Source of the DNA: Nannocystis pusilla
GTDB taxonomy: Bacteria > Myxococcota_A > Polyangia > Nannocystales > Nannocystaceae
Assembly (NCBI RefSeq): GCF_020073745.1
Contig: NZ_JAIRAU010000053.1
Span: 1 to 49,795, forward strand
DNA length: 49,795 bases
Direction: 5' to 3'
Position 1 is the stretch's first letter. Each line of letters begins with the position of its first letter. A program made the translations under genes and the position numbers. The notes beneath the pieces are model-generated. The model ran no database searches. It was given only the letters and a program-made list of their open reading frames with translations, and was not told the DNA's origin. Below, piece after piece: positions 24,045-32,485 of the stretch.

Positions 24045-26129
24045 TCACTTCTTCGGCGCGAACACGACTTGCACCACGCGGCCGCTCTCGACCGGTCCGG
24101 GCGGCACGTCCTGCGACACGGCGACGCCGGAGCCCACGGCGCGCAGCTCGACGTGCGCGCGGCCGGCGAGGTCGAGGGCCTGGGCGAGGGTCATGCCGGT
24201 GAAGTCGGGCAGGCCGGTGGTGACGCGCGGCTTGTCGGCGGTGCCGCTGCCGCGCCCGCCGGGCAGCGACGGCTCGACGTCGATGTCGGCCAGCACGCCG
24301 AGCTCGGCGGCCATCTCCTTGGCGGCCACGACCACCGGCTTCGGCGGCGGCGGCGTCTTGCCGTCGTCGCGCGGCACCCCGAGGTGGGTCATGATCTGCC
24401 CGCCGAGGCGGGCGAAGCTGGGGGCCGCGACGTCGTTGCCGTAGTGGGCGCCCTCCGGGACGTCGACCGACACGAGGATGACCACCCGCGGCGCGCGGGC
24501 CGGCAGCGCGCCGATGAAGCTCGAGTAGTACATGCCGTCGGCGTAGCCCCGGGTCCCGGCCTTCTGCGCCGTCGAGGTCTTGCCGGCGACGCGGTAGCCG
24601 TCGACGTGGGCGTTCTCGCCGGTGCCGAGGGCGGTGTGGACGACGTCTTCGAGCATGCGCATGACCGTCTTGGCGGTCGCCGTGCGGACCAGGCGCTCGC
24701 CCTCGGGCGCGTGCTCCCACACCGAGCCGCCGCGGGCGTCGAGGATCTTCTGCACGATGGTGGGGTCGTGGTAGACGCCGTCGTTGGCGAGCGCCGCGAA
24801 GGCGGCGGCGACCTGCAGCGGCGACGCGGCCATGCCCTGGCCGAACGAGATGTTGGCCATCTGGATGTCGGACCACTTCTCCGGCGGCGCCAGCAGGCCC
24901 GCGGTCGCGCCCGGCAGCTGGACCCCGGGGCGCTCGCCGAAGTGGAACTTCTTGACCCACTTCGACAGCGTCTGCTTGCCGAGGCGGTCGGCGATCTTGG
25001 TCGTGCAGATGTTCGACGACGCCGCCAGGATCTCCGTCACCGTCAGCCACTCCGCCGCGTGCGCGTCGTGGATCGTGTTGCGCGGCGTGTACTTCCAGCG
25101 GCCCTTCTCGCAGTAGAACGTCTCGTTCTCGCGCACCGCCCCGATCTCGAGCGCGGCCGCGACGGTGACGGCCTTGAGCGTCGAGCCCGGCTCGTACGCG
25201 GCCTGGACCGCCAGGTTCTGTGTCTGGTGGGCGCGCTCGACCGGGTGGTTGGGGTCGTAGGTCGGCCGGTTGGCCAGGGCGAGGATCTCGCCGTTGCGCG
25301 GGTCGAGCACCAGGATCGAGGTGCCGACCGGGTTCCACTGGCGGACGAGGGTGTTGATCTCCTCCTCGACCATCGCCTGGATCTGCGAGTCGATCGTCAG
25401 CACCACCGTGTCGCCGCGCGCGACCCCGGGGTCGGGCACGCCGTCGACCAGCAGCTTCTTGCCGGCCGCGAAGTAGGCCGGCGACAGCGCCTCGCGCCCG
25501 CGCAGCTGCATGTCGAGGCCGAGCTCGACGCCGGCGGTGCCGCTGCCCTGCGCGCCGACGCGGCCGAGCACGTGCGACGCCAGCAGCCCGCGCGGGTACA
25601 CGCGCGCCGTCGACGGCTCGAACGACACCCCCGGGATGCCCTTGGCCTGCAGCGCCTTGACCTGCGCGTCCGACAGCGGCAGCCGCAGCAGGCGGTAGGC
25701 CTTGTCCTTGGCGATCTCCTCGCGCAGGTAGTCGGCGCTCTCGTCGGGCTCGATCTCCAGCACCGCCTCGACGAGCGCCTCCTCGGCCCCGCGCGCGCGT
25801 ACGAGGCGGGGGTTGATGGCGATCTTGTGCACGCGGTCGTCGACCGCCAGCGTCATGAAGTCGCGGTCGACGATCTCGCCGCGGCTGGCCGCCAGCTTGA
25901 AGCTGCGCAGCTGCTGGCGGTTGCCCTGCTCGGCGTAGGCCTCGTGCTCGACGGTCGCGAGCCGCGTCGCCTTGACCCCGGCGCCGACCAGCGCGGCGCA
26001 GATCGCCGCCCCGACCAGCGACGCGCGCCGCCCGACCGCCCGCATGTCGCTCGCCATCGGCGCGGGGATCAGGTTCTTGCGCATGATGTTGCCGCGCTTT
26101 TCGGACATGTTCGATCCGCCCTGTCTCAT
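24045..26129 (-). CDS. ftsI: Septal penicillin-binding protein 3-type transpeptidase with PASTA domain
   Basis: 694 residues from ATG 26129, whose ATGA overlaps the ftsL stop. It has a short cytoplasmic segment, one membrane anchor (ASLVGAAICAALVGAGV), a PBP dimerisation domain (SRGEIVDRD, GVSFEPSTARVYP), then the transpeptidase domain: SxxK as STLK at about 316-319, SxN in SSN, and KTS at about 517-519 in place of KTG. A single C-terminal PASTA domain follows. It cross-links septal peptidoglycan. The first 19 residues (MRQGGSNMSEKRGN) derive partly from a repeat array (26105-26163), so the ancestral start may have been the internal MRKN. Confidence 0.93.
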   Translation of the reverse strand: MRQGGSNMSEKRGNIMRKNLIPAPMASDMRAVGRRASLVGAAICAALVGAGVKATRLATVEHEAYAEQGNRQQLRSFKLAASRGEIVDRDFMTLAVDDRVHKIAINPRLVRARGAEEALVEAVLEIEPDESADYLREEIAKDKAYRLLRLPLSDAQVKALQAKGIPGVSFEPSTARVYPRGLLASHVLGRVGAQGSGTAGVELGLDMQLRGREALSPAYFAAGKKLLVDGVPDPGVARGDTVVLTIDSQIQAMVEEEINTLVRQWNPVGTSILVLDPRNGEILALANRPTYDPNHPVERAHQTQNLAVQAAYEPGSTLKAVTVAAALEIGAVRENETFYCEKGRWKYTPRNTIHDAHAAEWLTVTEILAASSNICTTKIADRLGKQTLSKWVKKFHFGERPGVQLPGATAGLLAPPEKWSDIQMANISFGQGMAASPLQVAAAFAALANDGVYHDPTIVQKILDARGGSVWEHAPEGERLVRTATAKTVMRMLEDVVHTALGTGENAHVDGYRVAGKTSTAQKAGTRGYADGMYYSSFIGALPARAPRVVILVSVDVPEGAHYGNDVAAPSFARLGGQIMTHLGVPRDDGKTPPPPKPVVVAAKEMAAELGVLADIDVEPSLPGGRGSGTADKPRVTTGLPDFTGMTLAQALDLAGRAHVELRAVGSGVAVSQDVPPGPVESGRVVQVVFAPKK

Positions 26130-26163
26130 CCGCCCTGTTTCGAAGGACCTGTCTGCTTGGACT
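26105..26163. repeat. 14-bp repeat array across the ftsL end and ftsI start
   Basis: Triplets ATG 26107, CTG 26121, CTG 26135 and CTG 26149 are in exact 14-bp steps. The array encodes the last residues of FtsL (SKQTGPSKQGG) and the first of FtsI, and contains the overlapping stop and start. Confidence 0.75.
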
Positions 26164-26557
26164 CGTCGCGGAGCCGGATCGCCTGCAGCCGGTCCGGCGT
26201 GGCCGGCACCATCTGCATGCGCCCCGCCGCCACCTCCTCGATATAGTCGGGGTGGCGCAGGTAGGCCCGCTCGGCCTCGAGCCGGCGCTTCTCGTCGAGC
26301 AGCCGCCCGTGCTCGGCCGTCAGCTCGGCGATGTCGGCCCCGAGCTCGAGCACCCGCGCCCGCGTACGCACCTGGACCACGCCGGCCGCGGTGAGCAGGC
26401 CCAGCGCCAGCAACAGCACCAGCGGCAGCCCCGTCGGCCGGCGCGGCGGCGGCGGCGGCAGGCGGTCGTCGGCGCGCTGGAAGCCGTGCTCGAAGCTCGG
26501 CGGGTCGGCGTTGCGCCGGCCGTTGCCGGCGCGCCTGGGCGTCGTCGGCGTCGTCAT
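26126..26557 (-). CDS. ftsL: Cell-division protein FtsL
   Basis: 143 residues from ATG 26557, which overlaps the rsmH stop (ATGA). A basic, Pro-rich cytoplasmic N-terminus is followed by one membrane segment (PLVLLLALGLLTAAGVV) and a periplasmic coiled coil (LELGADIAELTAEHGRLLDE), the expected FtsL layout. Sequence similarity alone is weak, as usual for this family. The call rests on topology and position between rsmH and ftsI. In the divisome FtsL works with FtsB and FtsQ. Confidence 0.85.
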   Translation of the reverse strand: MTTPTTPRRAGNGRRNADPPSFEHGFQRADDRLPPPPPRRPTGLPLVLLLALGLLTAAGVVQVRTRARVLELGADIAELTAEHGRLLDEKRRLEAERAYLRHPDYIEEVAAGRMQMVPATPDRLQAIRLRDESKQTGPSKQGG

Positions 26558-27525
26558 GGCAGGGCGCGCTCCAGGACTCGCAGCCGGCTGCTGCGGCTGC
26601 GCGGGTTGGCGGCGACCTCGGCGTCGCCCGGGGCGGCGCCCTGGCGGTAGCCGGCGGGGACGACGAAGCGCGGGCGCGGCAGGTCGCGCGCGGCGATCGG
26701 CAGGCCGGGGGGCGGCTGCTCGGCGCGCGTCAACGCGGTGAAGCGCTGCTTCGTCGCGCGATCCTCGAGCGAGTGGAACGTGATCACGCCGAGGCGCCCG
26801 CCGACCTGCAGCCGCTCGGGCGCGGCGGTCAGCAGGCGCTCGAGCTCGCCGAGCTCGTCGTTGACGCGGATCCGCAGCGCCTGAAACGTGCGCGTGGCCG
26901 GGTGGATCCGCAGCCCGAGCTTGCGCCGCTGCGGCGCGCTCATCGCCGCGGCCACCACCCGCGCGAGCATCCCGGTGGTGGTCGGCCGGGCCGCGACGAT
27001 CGCCGCGGCGATCCGCGCCGCGTCGGGCTCCTCGCCGTAGTCGCGCAGCACCTGCGTCAGCTCGCCGGCGCCGATCTCGGCCAGCAGCTGCGAGGCCGGC
27101 GCGCCGCGGCTCGGGTCCATGCGCATGTCGAGCGGCGCGTCGACCTGGAACGAGAAGCCGCGCGCGCCCGTGTCGAGCTGGTGTGAGGACACTCCCAGGT
27201 CGGCGAGGACGGCCGTCGCCGCCGTCACGCCGAGCTCGTCGAGCACCTCGGGCAGACGCCCGAAGCTCGAATGCACGAGTTCGACGTCGCCTGGCAGGCG
27301 CGTGCGCGCCTCGGCCAGCGCCTCGGCGTCGCGGTCGAGCGCGATGGCCCGCAGCTTCGGCCCCTCGGGGCGCGCCGCCGCGTGGGCCGCGAGCACCGCG
27401 AGCGTGTGCCCGGCCCCGCCGCACGTGCAGTCGACGAACACGGGCGCCTCGGCCAGCACGAGCGCCGGCACGAGCGCCTCGCAGACCTCGCGGACCAGCA
27501 CCGGCCTGTGGAACTCGGGGGACAT
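26554..27525 (-). CDS. rsmH: 16S rRNA (cytosine1402-N4)-methyltransferase
   Basis: 323 residues from ATG 27525. It methylates C1402 of 16S rRNA. Motifs: FHRPVLVREV at the N-terminus, SAM-binding VDCTCGGAGHT at about 31-41, ALDRDAEAL, DLGVSSHQLD, RGFSF...PLDMRMD, and the C-terminal ITFHSLEDRATKQRF. It heads an rsmH-ftsL-ftsI operon in which every gene overlaps the next by ATGA. MraZ is not seen upstream; the next gene is divergent and unrelated. Confidence 0.95.
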   Translation of the reverse strand: MSPEFHRPVLVREVCEALVPALVLAEAPVFVDCTCGGAGHTLAVLAAHAAARPEGPKLRAIALDRDAEALAEARTRLPGDVELVHSSFGRLPEVLDELGVTAATAVLADLGVSSHQLDTGARGFSFQVDAPLDMRMDPSRGAPASQLLAEIGAGELTQVLRDYGEEPDAARIAAAIVAARPTTTGMLARVVAAAMSAPQRRKLGLRIHPATRTFQALRIRVNDELGELERLLTAAPERLQVGGRLGVITFHSLEDRATKQRFTALTRAEQPPPGLPIAARDLPRPRFVVPAGYRQGAAPGDAEVAANPRSRSSRLRVLERALP

Positions 27526-27734
27526 CGCGCGTGCCAGGCGGGTGTGACAGCGCTCGCCGGCCCGGTCAAAAAACAGGCCTCGGCCCGGGGCCCGGGAGTG
27601 CTCCGTGAGGGGGCCGCGCGCGGGCGATTCGGCCGCCCCGCCGGGCCCGCTCCGGAGCGGACTCTTCTTTTGACCGCGGCGGTTCGCTGAAGAATTTCCC
27701 CGGCAAAAACAACATCTTGGACACTTTTTGATTG

Positions 27735-27765
27735 ACCCCTCGGGGACAAAATTTGTAGCTTGCGC
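27735..27765 (+). promoter_or_regulatory. Possible promoter for the Fic-like/ribA transcript
   Basis: An AT-rich patch in otherwise GC-rich DNA: TTGACC, 16 bp, then TGTAGC, in front of the GTG start at 27790. The match to the housekeeping consensus is modest. The 264 bp between rsmH and this gene contain no open frame. Confidence 0.35.
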
Positions 27766-27789
27766 TGCCTTATTTCGAGGGAGCCCGCC

Positions 27790-28554
27790 GTGCTTTCGAC
27801 GCGGATGAAGAATTATCGCCAGCTCTTCGAGTCCTCGGAGCTCCTCTGGGAAAAGCTCGGGATGCTCAACGCCGCACAGCGGCGGAACTTCGACGAGCGC
27901 TTCATGATGTCGTGGATCTTCCACGACTTCGCCCTCGAGGGGCAGATGCTCTCGGTCGCGGAGATCAAGGCCGCGATCGACGACGAGATCATCTCGACGC
28001 CGAGCCTCATCCCCGCGTATCTGCACGTCAAGGCGGTCCGGGACGGCATCTACATGCTGCTCGAGACGCGCGGCAAGCGGCTCCAGCTGTCGCTCGAGTG
28101 GCTGAAGAAGCTGCACCAGACGCTGCTGCCGCAGGGCAAGAAGGATCAGGTCCAGTACCGCAAGGACAACCCGATCCACCGCATGTACTTCCACGACCTC
28201 GCGCCGGCCGACAAGATCAGCTACCGCATGCGCAAGCTGACCGACTGGTTTCGCACCGAGGAGTGCCGCAAGGCCCACCCGATCGAGCTGGCCGTCGAGG
28301 TCCACCGCGAACTCATCCGGATCTTCCCCTGGCCGGACATCAGTGGGCGCGTCGCGCGCCTGGCGATGAACGCCATCCTGATCGCCGAGAATTACTGGCC
28401 GTGCATCCTGCACCACAACGAGCGCCAGACCTATTACGACGTGCTTCGGCTCGACCAGGACCAGCTGCTGCAGCTGGTGCTCGACAGCATGGATGAGGGG
28501 ATCCGCTCGTCGAGCAAGCTCTACCAGAGCATTGTTGATTCCTCGCGCGCATGA
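27790..28554 (+). CDS. Fic-fold protein with degenerate active site
   Basis: 254 residues from GTG 27790, with GAGGGAG about 6 bp upstream; ATG 27805 is an alternative. The helical body and the segment VHRELIRIFPWPDISGRVARLAMN at about 171-194 align with the Fic motif I-HPFxDGNGR. Here the catalytic His is Phe, HPF becomes FPW and DGNGR becomes DISGR. AMP transfer by the normal mechanism is therefore unlikely, although the rest of the domain is intact with no stop or frameshift. Base composition is lower in GC than the neighbours. The stop overlaps the ribA start (ATGA). It could be a regulator or scaffold tied to riboflavin supply. That is inference. Confidence 0.75.
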   Translation: MLSTRMKNYRQLFESSELLWEKLGMLNAAQRRNFDERFMMSWIFHDFALEGQMLSVAEIKAAIDDEIISTPSLIPAYLHVKAVRDGIYMLLETRGKRLQLSLEWLKKLHQTLLPQGKKDQVQYRKDNPIHRMYFHDLAPADKISYRMRKLTDWFRTEECRKAHPIELAVEVHRELIRIFPWPDISGRVARLAMNAILIAENYWPCILHHNERQTYYDVLRLDQDQLLQLVLDSMDEGIRSSSKLYQSIVDSSRA

Positions 28555-29204
28555 CAGAAGTTAGGCAGCGCATGCCCGTGCCGAACAACCTCCAGGCCCG
28601 GCCTCTGCGCGTCGTCCGCGGCGCGCAGGTGTTCGCCCGAGCGCGTCTGCCCTCTCGCCACGGCGACTTCGAGATCGTGTCGTTCATCGACGATGTCGGC
28701 CGCACGCTCGACGACGTGGCGATCGTCCGCGGCGACATCGCCGGCCGGACCGAGGTGCCGACGCGGATCCACTCCGAGTGCCTGACCGGCGACGTGTTCG
28801 GCTCGTTCCGCTGCGACTGTCGCGACCAGCTCGAGCTGGCGCTGCAGCGGATCGCCGGCGGCGACGCGGGCATCATCCTGTACCTGCGACAGGAGGGCCG
28901 CGGGATCGGCATCGCCCAGAAGATCCGCGCCTACCACCTCCAGGAGCAGGGCCTCGACACCGTCGAGGCCAACCTCCACATGGGCTTCGACGACGACCTG
29001 CGCGACTACTCCGTCGCGGCCGCGATGCTGCGCGCGCTCGCCGTCGGCTCGGTCGTGCTGCACACCAACAACCTGAGCAAGGTCGCCGGGCTGCAGCAGG
29101 GCGGCGTGACGGTGGCCCGCCGCGAGCCGCTGATCGCCGAGGCCCGCGAGCAGAACCGCCGCTACCTGGCGACCAAGCGCGACAAGAGCGGCCACCTGCT
29201 CTGA
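28551..29204 (+). CDS. ribA: GTP cyclohydrolase II
   Basis: 217 residues from ATG 28551, overlapping the Fic-like stop. It catalyses the first step of riboflavin synthesis, opening GTP to the diaminopyrimidine. Zinc ligands lie in SECLTGDVFGSFRCDC (Cys 77, 88, 90), followed by the catalytic segment LRQEGRGIGI and the C-terminal TNNLSKVAGL...TKRDKSGHLL. It is a stand-alone enzyme without the RibB (DHBP synthase) domain that is fused in many bacteria. A second start (ATG 28572) would remove seven residues. Confidence 0.95.
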   Translation: MTEVRQRMPVPNNLQARPLRVVRGAQVFARARLPSRHGDFEIVSFIDDVGRTLDDVAIVRGDIAGRTEVPTRIHSECLTGDVFGSFRCDCRDQLELALQRIAGGDAGIILYLRQEGRGIGIAQKIRAYHLQEQGLDTVEANLHMGFDDDLRDYSVAAAMLRALAVGSVVLHTNNLSKVAGLQQGGVTVARREPLIAEAREQNRRYLATKRDKSGHLL

Positions 29205-29207
29205 TGG

Positions 29208-29262
29208 GCATGTCCCTCGGGGCATGCCCACGGGGCCATGTCGACAGGGACATGTCTTCGGG
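29208..29262. repeat. Four-unit 14-bp array after ribA
   Basis: ATG triplets lie at 29210, 29224, 29238 and 29252, exact 14-bp steps, starting 6 bp after the ribA stop codon. Confidence 0.9.
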
Positions 29263-29574
29263 GGCGAGCTCGACAGGGCCGTCGCGTCCGTCGGCGCTCG
29301 TGCCTCGTCGAGGTCCTCCGCGCTCCGACCCTCGTCGCGCGGCGAGGATCTCGCCCGCCCCTGCCGGCTCTCACGCGCGCTCGCGTCGCGTGCGTCCCCC
29401 GCACTCGCGCGCGCGGGGCGTCGTGAGGTCCCGGGGATCGCGGCTCGCGGCGCGCGTGACGTCGCGGCGTCTCACGGGCAGCGGACGCGCCGCGCGAGCT
29501 CTCGCCGGGCGCCTCGTCGCCTTGCGCGACAGGCGGCGCCGTGTTCGTCGGGCCGCTCGCGCCGCGCGGCGAGC

Positions 29575-29607
29575 AAAAATGAAGCGGCGGAGCACTATGC
29601 TCCGCCG
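29575..29607 (-). terminator. Intrinsic-terminator-like hairpin read from the minus strand
   Basis: A perfect 11-bp stem (GCGGCGGAGCA with TGCTCCGCCGC, loop CTA or TAG) at 29583-29607 is followed on the minus strand by TTCATTTTTG. This is one of very few T-runs in the window. No annotated minus-strand gene precedes it, so it implies a transcript from further right. Confidence 0.6.
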
Positions 29608-29904
29608 CGGGTCACCTCGGGCGCGATGCCGGTTCGAGTTGCGGGGCTGTGAACCCCGTCAGGGGTTTCCGGCCGCGGTGGGGCCGGTTGCCACGGGCGT
29701 GGCGCGCGGTCAGTCGCCGGGCTGACCAGGTGGTGACTTCCGACGGCGCGGCGGCGCCGTCGCGGGTCGGTCCGCGGGCCGCAGACCGATGAATTGCGTG
29801 ACTTTACGGCCGCGACGCGGCCGGGGGTGTCACTGCGTCCTCACCCCGCAGAGTGACGACGGGAGGGGCGGCTCGCCGGGGCGAGCCTCAGACCCCGGCA
29901 AAGG

Positions 29905-29982
29905 CTAGTGTGCACCTCCTGAAGAGCACGACAGTCGAGGCGCAGCGCCAAAACGACACACACAACGATCTGCTTGGTTCAT
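29905..29982 (-). CDS. Candidate 25-residue small protein or leader peptide
   Basis: ATG 29982 is preceded by an excellent Shine-Dalgarno sequence (AAAAGGAGG, 7 bp spacing) and the frame closes at TAG 29905. The peptide begins MNQADRCVCRFGAAP and is Cys/Ser rich. There is no homology I can name. It lies between a paired leader structure (29990-30047) and the terminator-like hairpin at 29583-29607, so the three could form one minus-strand transcript of about 450 nt. Confidence 0.4.
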   Translation of the reverse strand: MNQADRCVCRFGAAPRLSCSSGGAH

Positions 29983-29989
29983 CAGTTAC

Positions 29990-30047
29990 CTCCTTTTGCC
30001 GGTGGCCTGAGAGTGACGGTCCAACCTTAGCAAGCTTGGGTGCGCCG
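29990..30047 (-). ncRNA. Candidate structured leader RNA
   Basis: Read on the minus strand, TTTGCCGG pairs perfectly with CCGGCAAA about 40 nt later, immediately before the AAGGAGG of the small frame. Inside is a second stem (CCAAGCTT with AAGGTTGG, one mismatch). This resembles a cis-regulatory leader that could hide the ribosome-binding site. It matches no riboswitch class I can confirm. The rest of 29263-30181 (about 900 bp) has no long gene. It includes a small AACCCC/GGGGTT hairpin near 29652-29667. Confidence 0.4.
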
Positions 30048-30181
30048 GCAAAGAGTCGTGAAGCTCCGGGCCCCCTCTTCGCGGCGGACGCGGCTCGGAC
30101 GAGGGCGCCGCGGACCCGGCGCACGAGCGGGTTTGACAGTGCGCCGCCCTGCGTGGCAAGAGCCACCGCCATGAGGGCCTC

Positions 30182-31531
30182 GTGGTGACTCCCGACGTGC
30201 AGCAGTCCGGCCCCGACCATACGGCGGTGTTCGCCGCTCCGGAGCGCTGGGGCCTGCGCGTCCAGCCCGCGGGGCCCGGCCGCGCCGCCCGGCTCGCCGT
30301 CGAAGACGTCGCCCTCGCGGACGTCGCCGCCGCCGTGGGCACCCCGACCTATGTGTACGGCGCCGGCGAGATCGCCGCTCGCTTTCAGGCCCTCGCCCGC
30401 GCCTGCCGCTCCCATCCGACCCTGATCGGCTACGCCGTCAAGGCCAACAGCAGTCAGGCGGTGCTCACCCACCTGGCGCGTCTCGGCGCCGGGGCCGACA
30501 TCGTCTCCGGCGGCGAGCTGCGGCGCGCCCTCGTGGCCGGCGTCCCGGCCGACAAGATCGTGTTCTCCGGCGTCGGCAAGCTCGACGCGGAGCTCGACGC
30601 GGCGATCGCCGCGGGGGTGCGCTCGATCAACATCGAGTCGGTCGAGGAGCTCGAGCGCGTGGCCGCCCGCGCCCACGCGCTCGGCCGCGTGGCCTCGATC
30701 GCCCTGCGCCTCAACCCGGACATCGACCCCGACACCCACCCGTACCTGGCCACCGGCCTGCGCGAGAGCAAGTTCGGGATCGCGATGAGCGACGCGGCGG
30801 CCCTGGCCACCCGCGCCCGCGCCCTGCCCGACCTGCGCCTCGTCGGCCTCGCCTGTCACATCGGCTCGCAGATCCTCGACGAGTCGCCGTTCCTCGCCAG
30901 CTTCGAGCGCCTGAGCGGCCTGGTGCGCGCGCTGCGGGCGGACGGCGCGCCGCTGCGGCAGCTCGACCTCGGCGGCGGCATGGGCATCACCTACGCGCCC
31001 GGCGACCGCGAGCTCGACGTCGAGCGCCTCGGCGCGGCCCTCACCGCCGCCGTCGCGCCCCTCGGCCTCGAGCTGGTCTTGGAGCCAGGTCGCTACCTGG
31101 TCGGCTCCGCCGGCGTGCTGCTCACGCGGGTGGTCGGGCGCAAGCGCAACGGCGAGCGCGACTTCGTGATCGTCGACGCGGCCATGAACGACCTGCTGCG
31201 CCCGGCCCTGTACGGCGCCTATCACCCGATCGTCCCCGTCGACCTCGCCGCCGGCGAGCGCCCGCCGATCCGCGCCGACGTCGTCGGCCCGGTGTGCGAG
31301 TGCGGCGACTTCCTGGCCCAGGACCGGCTCCTCAGCCCCGCCGGGCCCGGCGAGCTGCTCGCGGTCCTCGCCGCCGGCGCCTACGGCATGGCGATGGCCT
31401 CGACCTACAACTCCCGCCCGCTGGCCGCCGAGGTGCTGGTCCACGGGTCCGAGTTCGCCGTCACGCGCGCGCGCAAGACCGTCGACGACCTGATCGCCGA
31501 CGAGCAGGTCCCGGCCTGGCTGGCGCGCTGA
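30182..31531 (+). CDS. lysA: Diaminopimelate decarboxylase
   Basis: 449 residues from GTG 30182 (GTG 30185 also possible). It decarboxylates meso-DAP to lysine, the last step of lysine synthesis. It is a PLP enzyme of the alanine-racemase fold: PLP lysine at about 87 in YAVKANSS, HIGSQILD, the glycine loop LDLGGGMGI, and active-site GPVCECGDFLAQDR from the C-terminal beta domain, which completes the partner subunit's site. The 25 residues before the core are a normal family extension. Lysine from this step feeds protein synthesis and the siderophore hydroxylase at the right end. Confidence 0.95.
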   Translation: MVTPDVQQSGPDHTAVFAAPERWGLRVQPAGPGRAARLAVEDVALADVAAAVGTPTYVYGAGEIAARFQALARACRSHPTLIGYAVKANSSQAVLTHLARLGAGADIVSGGELRRALVAGVPADKIVFSGVGKLDAELDAAIAAGVRSINIESVEELERVAARAHALGRVASIALRLNPDIDPDTHPYLATGLRESKFGIAMSDAAALATRARALPDLRLVGLACHIGSQILDESPFLASFERLSGLVRALRADGAPLRQLDLGGGMGITYAPGDRELDVERLGAALTAAVAPLGLELVLEPGRYLVGSAGVLLTRVVGRKRNGERDFVIVDAAMNDLLRPALYGAYHPIVPVDLAAGERPPIRADVVGPVCECGDFLAQDRLLSPAGPGELLAVLAAGAYGMAMASTYNSRPLAAEVLVHGSEFAVTRARKTVDDLIADEQVPAWLAR

Positions 31532-31532
31532 C

Positions 31533-31580
31533 GCCTGTCCCTCGGGACATGCGACATGCGCATGTCTCTCGGGACAGGCT
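31533..31580. repeat. Two 14-bp repeat hairpins after lysA
   Basis: CTGTCC-CTCG-GGACATG (31535-31551) and ATGTCT-CTCG-GGACAGG (31562-31578). Each is a complete inverted pair, and they begin 4 bp after the lysA stop. Confidence 0.85.
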
Positions 31581-31649
31581 CGCCGCGCTCGTGAGGGCAG
31601 CCCCCGCAGCCGCGAGCGCGGCCGCAGCGCGCGTGCTACAAGGGCCGTG

Positions 31650-32330
31650 ATGGCGCGGCGCATCGACCCCGAGCTGCACGACGCGAAGCGGACGGCGATC
31701 CTCGACGCCGCCGAGCGCCTGGTGGCGACGAAGGGCTACGAGGCCATGTCGCTGCAGGACCTGCTCGACGCGCTCGGGATGTCGAAGGGCGCCTTCTACC
31801 ACTACTTCGAGTCCAAGCCGGACGTGCTGCTCGCGCTGGTGGAGCGGCGGACCGCGGCCGTCGAGGCCAACCTGCGCGCCCTCGTCGAGGACCCCGCGCT
31901 CGCGGGGGCGGACAAGCTGGCCCGCCACTTCGCCGCCGTCGACGACTGGAAGCAGCACGAGGGCCGCCTCGTCGTCGACGTCGCCCGCTCGTGGTACGGC
32001 GACGAGAACGCGCTCGTGCGCCACAAGCTGCTGGTCCACGGCCTCGGGCGCATCACGCCGTTGCTCGCGCGGATCATCCAGCAAGGCGTCGACGAGGGCG
32101 CCTTCACCACCCGCGACCCCGAGCAGACCGCCCGGATGATCCTCTGCCTCCGCCACGACCTCGGCCGCGCCGTCGCCGAGGCCGTCGTCGCCGATCCCCA
32201 CGGCGAGCCAGACGTCGCCCGCATGGCGGAGGCGACCGCAGACGCGATCGAGCGGCTGCTCGGCGCGACGCCTGGCTCGCTCTGGCCGGCGGCCCGCGCC
32301 ATGAGGCCGCGTCGATCCGCAGCGACCTGA
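31650..32330 (+). CDS. TetR-family transcriptional regulator
   Basis: 226 residues from ATG 31650; GTG 31647 directly precedes it. The N-terminal DNA-binding domain shows the TetR pattern: AILDAAERLVATKGYEAMSLQDLL, then the recognition helix segment GMSKGAFYHYFESKPDVLLAL. The rest is a helical ligand-binding domain of unknown effector. The next gene, a small membrane protein, has a consensus promoter with a palindrome across its -10 region, about 100 bp downstream of this gene. That is a plausible target. Confidence 0.9.
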   Translation: MARRIDPELHDAKRTAILDAAERLVATKGYEAMSLQDLLDALGMSKGAFYHYFESKPDVLLALVERRTAAVEANLRALVEDPALAGADKLARHFAAVDDWKQHEGRLVVDVARSWYGDENALVRHKLLVHGLGRITPLLARIIQQGVDEGAFTTRDPEQTARMILCLRHDLGRAVAEAVVADPHGEPDVARMAEATADAIERLLGATPGSLWPAARAMRPRRSAAT

Positions 32331-32401
32331 GCGCTGCACCCCATTTCACCGACGCGTGCTCGAGCTGCCGCACCGGCCGCTCGCGCACATCGCGCAGCAC
32401 C

Positions 32402-32430
32402 TTGACAGGCCGCTTGCTCCCACTTATCAT
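32402..32430 (+). promoter_or_regulatory. Consensus housekeeping promoter
   Basis: TTGACA at 32402-32407, a 17-bp spacer, and TATCAT at 32425-32430. This is nearly a perfect sigma-70-type promoter and stands out in a GC-rich window. It lies about 55 bp upstream of the membrane-protein ATG at 32486. Confidence 0.75.
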
Positions 32431-32445
32431 AGACCAACAGTCTAC
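32429..32445 (+). promoter_or_regulatory. Operator-like palindrome overlapping the -10 box
   Basis: TAGAC-CAACA-GTCTA is an inverted repeat that begins in the last base of the -10 element. Similar TAGACC/GGTCTA half-sites are bound by several TetR regulators of the LmrA/QacR type. The TetR gene just upstream is the obvious candidate binder. Confidence 0.6.
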
Positions 32446-32485
32446 GAATACCGCCATCGGCGGGCCACGAACGAGGAGCGCTGCC

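Noticed and set aside
29990..30047. Glycine riboswitch
   Set aside because: The minus strand contains CTCTCAGG followed later by GGCAAAAGGAGG, like the 3' end of the glycine aptamer, but the matching 5' strand (GGAGAG) and the conserved GCCGAAGG core are missing.
29205..30181. RNase P RNA, tmRNA or tRNA in the gap before lysA
   Set aside because: A GGTTCGAG string near 29632 suggested a T-arm, but the stem does not pair, there is no CCA end, and none of the conserved RNase P or tmRNA segments is present.
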